DNA of 64,000 nt. Source: Cephalotus follicularis (Eukaryota > Streptophyta > Magnoliopsida > Oxalidales > Cephalotaceae). Positions 23,146 through 32,533 of this stretch are shown piece by piece. The notes under the pieces were generated by a model. It ran no database searches, had not been told where the DNA came from, and was given only the letters and a program-made list of their open reading frames with translations. The stretch spans positions 127,388 through 191,387 of the forward strand of contig BDDD01001680.1 in the NCBI GenBank assembly GCA_001972305.1. Reading direction: 5' to 3'. A program made the translations under genes and the position numbers. The first letter of the stretch is position 1, and every line of letters begins with the position of its first letter.

Positions 23146-23310
23146 AAAAAAAAATTGGGACCTCATTGGTGCAATCATAGGTCACGCTCACTTTCCCCCG
23201 ATTTAATCAGGGCATGAGACCACTTGAGCATAATGGGGCTTGCCGAGACTCGAACGTCGGACCTCATGTATGAACGAGCGGCTTCCTACCACTAAGTCAC
23301 CACCTCAAGT
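23146..23310 (-). mobile_element. tRNA-derived SINE-like sequence
   Basis: On the minus strand there is a box A-like TGACTTAGTGGTAGG (23285-23299) and a box B-like GTTCGAGTCTC (23245-23255), about 30 bp apart, as in RNA polymerase III promoters. About 90 bp of non-tRNA body follows and it ends in a T run (23146-23154). This is the layout of many plant SINEs. No clear target duplication is visible, so the ends are tentative. Confidence 0.5.
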
Positions 23311-23755
23311 GATGATAATGGTTTACAATAATAAATATATATAGATATATGATAATATCCTTACTTAGATTATTAATTGAACAACATATCAGATAATTGC
23401 AATAAATAAAATTGATCATAAAGCAACTAATATAAACAGTAAATGGGTTCTCACTTATACATCATAAGGTGATACCGTTAGATATTAAACATATAGGTTC
23501 TCACTAAGTCTCGGGCAATTCCAGTAGACAAATGGTATCTTAAGAACAGTAAATCATAATAATGTTTCACACCACGTATATGGTGATTCGCAAAAATAAG
23601 TAATATATTAAAATAATAATAGAGACATATGTTTCATACGTCGTTGGTACTCCGTACAAACAATAAAATCGCGAAACTTTATTATACATATATAATATAC
23701 GTTTCCACACATATGCGGTATTTCGACCAATCGATGGAACCGTTAATCTCTATTA

Positions 23756-23800
23756 TTATATATATATGTATGTATATATATATATGTACATATATATGTG
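23756..23800. repeat. TA-rich microsatellite
   Basis: Runs of TATATATG/TATATACA in the leader of the copia element. Confidence 0.7.
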
Positions 23801-23828
23801 ATAAACTAATTTAAATTACCTCAAATCT

Positions 23829-23857
23829 CAGTTGGATAGTGTCTCGTGTTGATAACG
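23829..23857 (-). other. copia primer binding region
   Basis: Beside the 5' LTR the minus strand reads CGTTATCAACACGAGACAC. This is unlike the initiator-Met 3' end (TGGTATCAGAGC) used by the copia elements further right. Confidence 0.5.
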
Positions 23858-24084
23858 TGTTATAAACTTAAGAAGTTAACTCACAAAAGAATATTGCACT
23901 ATATAGAGATCAAGAGAGAGAATGAAAAAGAATAAGAGATTTTTTTATTATGAATTCCTTAATTTTTTCTTAACATTACATTCCCATTTATAGGAGTTTA
24001 GGGAGTTGTTAGAATAGTAATCATGGTTGTTGGAATAATAATTCATACTTAATTTTTGCATAATTTTTGACTAATTTTACAATA
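23858..24084 (-). repeat. copia 5' LTR
   Basis: 227 bp partner of 18033-18258 with scattered substitutions, TGTTATAAACTTAAG to TTTTACAATA in the + reading. Confidence 0.85.
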
Positions 24085-24089
24085 GCCCA

Positions 24090-24706
24090 AACATAGTATA
24101 AACAAAATTGAATTTTTTGATATGTATGCAATTTATTTTTTAGGTTCCCAAGGGGAAAAAGAAGTTACAACCAAACTTAAGTTAATCCTGTTAATTAAGC
24201 TCAAAAAATAAACTAACAAAAGAGTAAAATAATAAAAAATTCAATAATAAAATGAAAAAAATCCACTCAATATAATGTTAGTTATTGGAAAGAAATCATG
24301 AACGGATTGAGAGAAACCATAAACGGATTGATAATTCATAAAATAAAACAACTCAAATCAACAAAAATGGATTAAAATATTAGCAAAAATTTAATTTATT
24401 TTTTAATATAACATGGTTAAGTTCCTATTTGGAAGTCTTTTAGTCCATGCTATCATGTCAAAAGGTTTAAACTTAGAGTTTGATTACTATTAGTTTAAGT
24501 TTCTGACCAAATATAAAACTCAAAATCATAAAAATTGAAAATTGAAAATTTTGTTTTTAATTTTATTGAGTGTTTTATTTTATTTTTCCTTAAATACTCT
24601 TATATTTTTAATCTAATGCGTCAACTAAATATATAATTTAATACTTAGATTATTAAATGTGTTTTTTGATAAATTAGATAGAAAAAAACACATTATTGTT
24701 CATCCA
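24090..24706. other. AT-rich spacer, nothing recognised
   Basis: Very AT-rich with many A/T homopolymers, no open frame of note and no terminal repeats. Confidence 0.4.
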
Positions 24707-25397
24707 AATACTGTCACGCCCCGAACCGTGGGTTGGGCCCTACGACTCGACACGTGGCAATCCGTACATTACATCATCATTAAACCATAAAAAATTAAAA
24801 CTTAAATAAATCATAAACATAAACCATTTATTTAATGTGTGGATATACAGACCAAGTTCGATACAATAAAAAAAAATACACTGCTACATCCAGCGGGTAA
24901 AAACATATTTATTTCTTACAAGCCTGATCATAAAGCGCACCGTCGAGGAGGAGCAACTTACGATATCTTTATCCTTGGTACTGCTGCGATGTGCCTCTAC
25001 TACCTGTTCCTGTACTTGACCTATTCAAAGGAATGGGTCAGCAACCCTGGGGGTTGTGTAGGTTACCACATATACGGGCACATTGTAATACCCGAAATTT
25101 TTATAAATAATTAAAGAGTGAAAATTGGGTTCAAAATGTATTGGGGTAGAAATTGAGTTAATAAAGAATTGGGCTTAAAATATTTATTATTGCTATGTGG
25201 GCTTTGATTGTTGTTTGGGCCTTGGAAATGTACCAAATGGTCTTTGGGCTTGAAAGGTATTGGATTAAGGAGGAGGAGAAATTTGGGCCAAATTGGAGAG
25301 AAGAGAGAATTGGGCCTATTTCTTTAGTCCTTCGCCCACTATGTGAAGGAATAGGTTGGAATTGTCTCAAAAATGCTAGAACCTGCCTTGAGTTGGC

Positions 25398-25406
25398 TAT
25401 ATAAAG
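25398..25406 (+). promoter_or_regulatory. TATA box of the long solo LTR
   Basis: GGCTATATAAAGGGAGG; the same context recurs in the two related LTRs (31271-31290 and 30413-30427 on the minus strand), which argues for a conserved U3 promoter. Confidence 0.6.
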
Positions 25407-25689
25407 GGAGGGAGATGTGTGCAGACGGCTGCTGTTGTCATGGAGAAAAAGAATGAGACAAGGAGAAGCTGCCAGCAAAGGAAGGAGAAGTGGAAAAAGT
25501 GGAGCTGAGCAAAGGAAATGGTGCAACAACCTCGCCAGATTGAGGTAGGTCCTACTACCTACTCAGTGTCTTATTGTTGTGTTTATTGTTATGGAAATTG
25601 TGATTGCTGTGTTAGTGTTAGTAAAATGAATAAAGGTAGAAGGATTGAGAAATACTAATGGTCATCCGAGATAGACTTAATGAATGTTA

Positions 25690-27350
25690 CGCTATAATGC
25701 CGAGATGGCGTCTGGCATTCCATGCACATCATAAACGTCATGTATATAAAGATATATATATATAACTGGCGCCTCTACATGCTTCCTGTGCGCACAACGC
25801 ATGCGAGTCCTCCTCTTCATGCCTCATGAGCGCACACGCACGCCATTGCTCTACTCTGCCAAGGCGCTCCAGGTATGTAATACTGTGCGTAACAGAGCCC
25901 TCAATGCATGCGTCCTCTGCATGCAACAACGTCGGCCCTTCATTGTATACCTTCCACTGCTATGGTGTCGAGGTGCCATGCATGTGCCAAGGACGTGTTT
26001 TACCATCCATGCGCCGACACATCCTGCCATGCACGTGCCGAGGAGGAGTGGTGCTGAGGTGAAGTAACGAGCATCCACGGCAGAGGAGTTAAGTTCACCT
26101 CTGCAATGTCGCCGACCATGGTTTCCTCTACCCTGCGTCCAAGGAACCACCATGGCCTCCCTCTACCTTGAATGCCCAAGGACGCGTCCTGCCACCATGC
26201 ACACGACCAAGGACGCATCTGTGTAGGCAACACACCACAGCTGTCATGTATTGTGTACCCAACTCCCCACTGGTAAATGCCCGAGGTCGCCACTGGTGGC
26301 CATGCGTCCGAGGAGCCAATGTCCGAGGACCCAAACATACCAGGGCGCAGAGCTATCCACCGATCACTGCCAGGTGTCCAAGGTGCCATTGCCATCCATG
26401 GATCTCCACTATCATGGCGCCGAGGACACACCGGTGTGAAGAGCTCTCCTCTGCCATTAACGCCGTACATGTCGAGCTCGCCAATGACTGCATGCGTCCT
26501 CAACATTGCAAGTCGACAGCCAGAGCACTCCACTCATGTATGGCTCTTCTCTGCCATTCATCCAACAGTAGTGCATGCTAAGTCATCCTCTGTATGCATC
26601 GGAGCACGTCATCCTCCACCAGGCGCCGAGATGGACATGGAGCAGAGGAACCTATGAGCCGAGATACCCGTTGTGCTGAGGTGCTAAGGAACCCATTGCG
26701 CCAGAGGTAGAGGACCCATAAGCCGAGGATGCCATGCTCCCCGAGCATGCACCATGAGTCTTCGTCGCCCTCTGGCATTGCGTTAAACGCTCTGCCATAA
26801 TGCCCGAAAGCGCCAGACGACGCCCGAGAATGCCATGCATGCCCGACGACGTGTCCCAACACTGAAGCACGCGTCCGAGGACGCACCAGTTTAGCGAAAG
26901 TGCGTTATGCATCTGAGGAGCCAGCCATGGCTTCCTCTGCCATGTGCGCCAAGCACTGTGAAGTGCTGTGCTCTCCTCTGTTAGAGGCCGAGCACGTAGC
27001 GCTGGAGAATCCACCACCATCTATACATACAGTTGATGCCATGCCAAGCTCTCTTCTAGCTATGCCCAAGCTTGCCCAATGATGTGCCGAGCATGCCTGT
27101 AGCGGCGTGGGCCATGCGTCTGAGTATGGAACCCATGCGCCATTTATGCTGGGCTTTCCACCGCCAAGCCAGTGCATGGAAGGATAGACATTAGAGCTCT
27201 CCCCTTCGCAGACATGCGTCCTATGCATCTGTTTAGTGCCTGCATGCACCCATGAACGCCTAACAAGTAGACAATGCGCTTGGAACCACACATGCCAAGG
27301 ATGGCACCACATACATTCGCAACAATGTACCAACAGTGCACCCTCGGCAT
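25690..27350. repeat. GC-rich low-complexity tract
   Basis: A sharp GC-rich island in AT-rich surroundings, built from degenerate short words such as CCGAGGA, GCCGAGG, CCAAGGACG and CCATGC in irregular order. The open frames it produces on both strands are a composition effect. Confidence 0.65.
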
Positions 27351-27632
27351 TAAGTCGATATTTATAAATATATATATTTGGAAGGGAGACTGATGTGATG
27401 GCCTCTGCTAAGTGATGTAGGGGTTATTAATGGGAAGTGATAAATGGTGACAAGTGTAGCATAAAATATCACGGTTAATGTAGTACAATTAATGTAGCGT
27501 AATGATTTATGAAGCGTAGTGTGGTATAGCATAGTGTAAAAATGCAGACCTTACAGTGAATGAAAATGTAGTGTTAGCATAATGTATTGTTAATGTACTG
27601 TTAATGTAGTGTCGATGTACTGTACTGTGCCT

Positions 27633-27835
27633 GATCACCAATTGAGATGAGCTGACTGATCACCGACTGAGATGAGCCGTCAGATCACCGATTGAGATGA
27701 GCCAGCAAGGCTATATTTGAGATGAGCCTACGGGATCACCGAGATAGCCCAATGGATCACCGATCGAGATGAGCCGACGGATCACCAACTGAGATGAGCC
27801 GACGGATCACCGACCGAGATGAGCCACAATGACTG
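27633..27835. repeat. 25-bp minisatellite
   Basis: About seven units of GATCACCGA(T/C)TGAGATGAGCC plus 3-4 bases, with one expanded and one shortened unit in the middle. It lies in the 3' part of the long solo LTR. Confidence 0.85.
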
Positions 27836-28746
27836 TTACTGATACTATATAATGTTTATGTTCCTCTCCTCTGCCTATAACGCCTAGAGCGCGTATATTG
27901 CTCTTCCTACGGCCGAGGAACCCGAGGAACCGGTATGCCTAAATTGTAATGATTATTCCTGTCCCGGACCCTCTTCCTTAACGTCTGGAGTGCGTTATTG
28001 CTCCTCCTTTAGTGGGGGATGCCGAGGAAGGATTTATTGTGAATGAATGACTGTGACTGCTAATAAATGCTTATATTGATACTGTTAATGACTGTTAAGG
28101 AATAATGTGGAATGGATTGTACTGTTATTATTGCCTCTCATTGCATTGCATATTGCCTGCTACATCTGCATCTCCATGCACGAGTGAGTTGTAGTTCCTA
28201 CACGACCAGTGGTCGTTGACCCATTGCATTTTAATGTAATGGGTCAGGTACAGGTGGAGCTTCACAGCTAGCCAAGGATTGAAGCCCCGGGTGAGTCTCC
28301 TCCACAGCAGATCGACGACCAACCTATTTATATTTTTGAATATTGTATTTCTTGACCTGCCGACTTGTGGCAGAGCTTTTATGAACAGTATTGTATAACA
28401 CTGGGTTTATCCACACAAATGATTATTTATTGGATTTATTCCGCATGCATTATTATATTGTTGAAAGTTTTTAATTATTTCGCTAAATTGTTAATGAATG
28501 GTACTGTTCGTAGCGCGTCAAACCTTGGGGGTTGACCCTTGGGTTTTGGGGCGTTACACACATACCAGAGAAATAACCAATAAAAGCAGAGGAGAAATAA
28601 TAATACATGCATATCAAGAAAGCAGACCACAATCCATAACATAACATCATCATCCTTGTCCTTGGACTACTCTACTCAAACCATATATATCAATCACTTT
28701 ATAGAGGAGTCTAGTTCGGTCATCCTATGGTCTGGTCAGTGTGTAA

Positions 28747-28982
28747 GGTTCACCTTTAGGTTCACCAGCCCGTGGAATTCTCCCCCAGGTTCACCTGCCG
28801 AGCGGAATTCGCCCTTTGCTCACTTGCTCTAACGGTTCACCCTTTGGATCACCAGCTCTGGCGGAATTCACCTTTAGGTTCACCATTAGGTGAATTCGCC
28901 CGAGGATCACCTGCCTCGCGGTATTCACCCATTGGGTTCACCTGCTCAGCGGAATTCTCCCTAATTGGGTTCACCTGCCTGG
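28747..28982. repeat. 30-bp minisatellite with EcoRI-like words
   Basis: About eight degenerate units of roughly 30 bp with the words GGTTCACCTGC and GCGGAATTC followed by pyrimidines. In element sense it follows the GC-rich tract, as the 25-bp minisatellite does in the long nested LTR. Confidence 0.8.
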
Positions 28983-29039
28983 GACCATCTATATATATAT
29001 ATACCCTTTATTATTTCCATTTCATTTATCATTCTCATT

Positions 29040-29960
29040 TCTTTCCTTTAACAAGTCCTGGCATATTAGTTTGCATGGCCCCTTCCCATGCACAAAACCC
29101 ACGTCGGGTGCATGCATGGTATGTTCATATGTACCACGCCCACGTCTGAAGGCATGCATAATGCATGTGGGGGCGATACGTTACTCTAGCGCAAGTAAGG
29201 GATGCAAGCAAGTTCATTATTTTGGTCTGCTCATGAGGCACACGGGGCAGGGGACAACGCCAGCTTGAGTGCATGCGTGGTGAATGGCAGGGAAGGCTCC
29301 AGTGTTATGGCAACAACGGCGTACTGCTCGGGGCATCCTTGGATGCATGGAAGAGGGGAACCAGGCGCTTGGATGGCAGGGGAGAACCATGGACGGCTCC
29401 CCTGGCACCTGGCTTGGCACATCCGGTGTATGGCTCCCTAGGCGTCACCACCTCGGGCACCTGTCTTCACAGGCGTCATCTCTTCCGGCGCCTCTGGTAT
29501 GGCTGCTCAGCACCCCTGGCACTTCTCCCCGGCACCTCTGGCTTATCATCTATGACACCTCTGGCGTAACTCCCCAGGCTCGGCACTGCAATGCTTCTCC
29601 CCAGGCTTGGCACCACCGGTGTGCAGCTCCTCGGGCATATACCTGGGAAGAGCTCAGCACATGCCAACAACATGCAATGCACGACACTATACATGCAGGA
29701 ACACATAGCGTAATGGCAGGTCGGGCATGTGTACAGGGGTCGTATATGGTTCATTTTGGACGCATGCTTGGCGCATGCTGGTGGTGGAGGAAGCTCAGTA
29801 GTTCGCCGGCGAGAAGTTCGGCGCGTCGCCATGTCCGGACGCATGGCCAGGGGAGCTCAACTCCACCAAGGCATCTCTGTACATGGCGTCCTTATGCGAA
29901 CGCCTTGCTTATGCGTACAGGAACGCACTAGATGAGGAGAGGGAGAAGACCACGTGCAAG
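29040..29960. repeat. second GC-rich low-complexity tract
   Basis: GC-rich with repeated words GGCACCTCTGGC, CCCAGGCTTGGCAC and ATGCATG. It belongs to the outer LTR and sits between its TATA box and its minisatellite. Open frames on both strands show no known motif. Confidence 0.6.
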
Positions 29961-30691
29961 GAGCACGGCTCAGTTAAAGGTGCACATGTATATAAATCTA
30001 CTATACTTAGCATATTTAATATATATATATAACATCACACACAAGCAAGCAAGCAAGGAGACACATACAGTAACCGCACATCAAAACACACACAAACATG
30101 CTGGTAGGCACTCGGGCATGGAGCAACCTACTTGGGGTAAAGGTTGAAAACGAAAATCACTTCCTCCTCCTAAATTCTGGATTTCCTCGAAGCTTTCTTC
30201 ATTGCACACTTCTTTGCTTCCAGGGAATGAGTTATATATAAGAGAAAGTGCAGGGGACATGGGGACTTCCTTGAACAACACCTTTCTTGTCTTCATCTCC
30301 CTCTTTTGACAACATATGGCCCTCATTTCTCACTTCTCTCATCTCTCCTGAATTCTCTAGAGAAATTGTGCAAGATAAAATGGCTGAAAGCATGTCTGAA
30401 GGGTCCCTTTCTCCTTTTATAATAGCCATTGGAAGAGTCTAGAATTTCCTAGACCAAACCAACGGGTGAAAGGCCATTCAAGGCTTGGGCCAGCCTCCCG
30501 CCTTGGCCCAATTTACACTTTCTACATTAAGGCCCAAAAATCCATTTACTACATTAAATTCAGTCTAACGAGAGTAACACAATCTCTTTAGCCCAAAGTC
30601 ACAAATTATATTCCATTAAGACCTAAATAAATACTTCATAGAATTCGGGTCCAGTCCAAATGGTGAGAAAATAATTACAAAACTCAATAAT

Positions 30692-31760
30692 TGTAACGCC
30701 CCAAACCCCAAGGGTCAACCCCCAAGGTTTGACGCGCTACTACAGTATCATTCATTTAGCAGAAATTAAAAACTTTTAACAATAAAATAATGCATGCAGA
30801 ATAAATCTAATTAAATATCATTTACGTGGATAAACCCAGTGTTATACAATACTTGCTAATAAAAGCTCTGCCACATGTCGGCAGGTCAAGAAAATACAAT
30901 ATTCAAAAATGTAAATAGGTTGTGCTCGGCGCCTAGCCTTTTCACGCGTCGTTACCTAGCATTACTAACTGAGATCAAAGTAAAATATGCAACCTCCTAA
31001 TACTCACTTATTACAGAGGGCCTTTTACCCATCTCACTCATTCCACATTTATAACATTCATCCAAGTCTAGTCCGAGTAAGCATATTACCAAAACATTCA
31101 CAACAATACACACGCACGCACAGTCAGTAAAGGTACTGAGTAGGTAGTAGAACCTACTGGAATCCGAGAGCTCCTTCCTCCTCTGTTTCCTCTTCCTTTG
31201 CTCCTTGGTTATGCTTTCCTTGCCTCTTTCTTTTTCTCCATGACAGCAGCAGCCCTCCCCACTTTCTCTACTCCCCCTTATATAGGTAGCCGTGGAATAC
31301 TCTAGAATTTGCCACACAATTCTATAAAGTTCTTTGCAATTTCGGGCTTTGAGACTTGAAGGTTGTAACCCAATATCTCCAATTTCCTTTGGCCCAATAA
31401 CAATAATTTCCCCTTCCTTTTCTCTTAATTGGCCCAACACATTTAATCCATAAATCATTTCTAGGCCCAAATGCTCAATATAACTTTCTCTCCTTAATAA
31501 TTAGCCCAAAATATTACTCATCCATTTAGGGTTCAAAAGACCATTTTCTTTATTAATTCAATTTATACCCCAATACATTTTTAGGTCCAATTTTCATCCT
31601 TTAATTATTTATAAAATTTCGGGTATTACATTCTCTCCTTAATAATTGACCCAAAATATTACTTATCTATTTAGGGTTCAAAAGACCATTTTCTTTATTA
31701 ATTCCATTTATACCCCAATACATTTTAGGCCCAATTATTTATAAAGTTTCGGGTATTACA
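30692..31760 (-). mobile_element. nested solo LTR, short form
   Basis: Starts TGTAACGCCCC and ends CGGGTATTACA in the + reading, with a perfect duplication ATAAT (30687-30691, 31761-31765). Its ends and the GTTCTACTACCTACTCAGT word near 31137 match the long form at 25084-28558 in inverse orientation. The GC tract and minisatellite are absent. A TATA box (CCTATATAAGGGGG, minus strand) is at about 31272-31286. Confidence 0.78.
31486..31760. repeat. tandem duplication of the LTR end
   Basis: Positions 31486-31630 and 31631-31760 are two adjacent copies of the LTR terminus, each ending CGGGTATTACA. The second lacks about 15 bp. The target duplication lies outside the second copy. Confidence 0.8.
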
Positions 31761-31794
31761 ATAATAATTCTTTATAATATTTAGGGCTCTTACA

Positions 31795-32110
31795 AATATA
31801 TTTACAGTTTTTAAATCAAAAGCTAACAAGCAATTATTTTTATAAATTTTCGAAAATTATTTTGTTAAAAGAGAAATATTTATAAAAATTTTCAAGTCAA
31901 TATATATATATATATATATATAACACGTGGAGAGAGATATTGCTGAGAACAAGAACAGTTTCTCCCACAAGATCACATATGGCAGTTTGGTAACGTGGAC
32001 AAAACTTGACCTTGTCATTCATGTATCGATTGTATGAGTATGAAATGAAGGTTCACTACACTTCTGACACCGATACTTCATCGTTAGATTAGAAAAGAAG
32101 AGAAAAGATA
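31795..32110 (+). promoter_or_regulatory. SPPA: SPPA upstream region with TA repeat and G-box
   Basis: About 316 bp between the end of the outer solo LTR and the SPPA start codon. It has a (TA)n run at about 31900-31922 and directly after it the G-box core CACGTG at 31924-31929. SPPA in Arabidopsis is light-induced, and a G-box fits that, but the link is inference. The transcription start is not visible. Confidence 0.5.
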
Positions 32111-32533
32111 ATGTCAAGACTACTTGTACACAGTCCTCACTTGAGTCCCAAACCCAAAATGCATCACTCCCACCGAAGCTTGACTTCAATTACAATCCTC
32201 TCCAAACCACTCACAACCTTTAAACCTGTCTCTTCCTCTCCTCTCAAATCCAAGCACCGACGATTCTCAGCCCCTCTCCTCCACTCCACACCAATCACAA
32301 TCCCTTGCCACCTCTCCCTTCGAGCTTTCGGCGATTCCTCCTCCTCTTGCAATACCAAACATGAAAAAGAAGAAGAAGAAGTCATCGATAAGCAAGATTA
32401 TCCCTCTGGAGATTTCGAATTCGTTAAATTCGGAGCCTGGAAGACTCTCGTCGTTAAGTTTCGGATGCTCATTGCCTTCCCTTGGCAACGCGTTCGCAAA
32501 GGCACCGTTCTAAACATGAAACTGCGAGGCCAG
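32111..32533 (+). CDS. SPPA: SPPA exon 1
   Basis: 141 codons, phase 0 at the end. ATG at 32111 is the first in frame; a second Met is at 32159. It encodes the transit peptide, an acidic linker and the conserved WQRVRKG...LRGQ entry to the first SppA domain. Donor CAG|GTTAAC. Confidence 0.9.

Larger units (their letters stand above)
18033..24084 (-). mobile_element. Ty1/copia retrotransposon
   Basis: A 6.05-kb minus-strand element with near-identical LTRs of about 226 bp at both ends and gag, protease, integrase, RT and RNase H in copia order. Flanks ACCCA (18028-18032) and GCCCA (24085-24089) are a target duplication with one mismatch if the LTR starts TATTG in element sense, directly after a GGGGGAG polypurine tract. 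The primer site is CGTTATCAACACGAG beside the 5' LTR. Frames carry several stops but order and domain content are complete. Confidence 0.88.
25084..28558 (+). mobile_element. nested solo LTR, long form (3.5 kb)
   Basis: Starts TGTAATACCCG and ends GGGCGTTACA with a perfect 5-bp target duplication CACAT (25079-25083, 28559-28563) inside the outer LTR. TATATAAAG is at 25398-25406. The 3' quarter holds a minisatellite and the middle a 1.6-kb GC-rich tract. Both ends match, inverted, the element at 30692-31760. Open frames in the GC tract occur on both strands and show no protein motif. Confidence 0.78.
24712..31794 (-). mobile_element. outer solo LTR holding two nested solo LTRs
   Basis: In element sense (minus) it begins TGTAAGAGCCC at 31794 and ends GGGGCGTGACA at 24712, with flanks AATAC (24707-24711) and AATAT (31795-31799), a target duplication with one mismatch. 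After removing the two inserts its own sequence is about 2.5 kb. A TATA box (TATTATAAAAGG, minus strand) is at about 30413-30424. No gag-pol words are present, so I read it as a solo LTR; a very short non-autonomous element is the alternative. Confidence 0.68.

Noticed and set aside
23146..23310. Functional tRNA gene
   Set aside because: Only box A/B-like words fit; acceptor, anticodon and T stems do not pair as a tRNA should, so a SINE-like origin is more likely.
25801..27350. Many open frames of 60-180 residues on both strands in the GC-rich tract
   Set aside because: They overlap on all frames, are built from the same degenerate GC-rich words, and show no protein motif. Open frames are expected from composition here.
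27633..27835. CRISPR-like array in the 25-bp minisatellite
   Set aside because: Units are head-to-tail without spacers, in plant nuclear DNA; it is a minisatellite.
29071..29935. Open frames of up to 215 residues in the second GC-rich tract
   Set aside because: Same low-complexity origin as above, no start context or motif, and part of an LTR.
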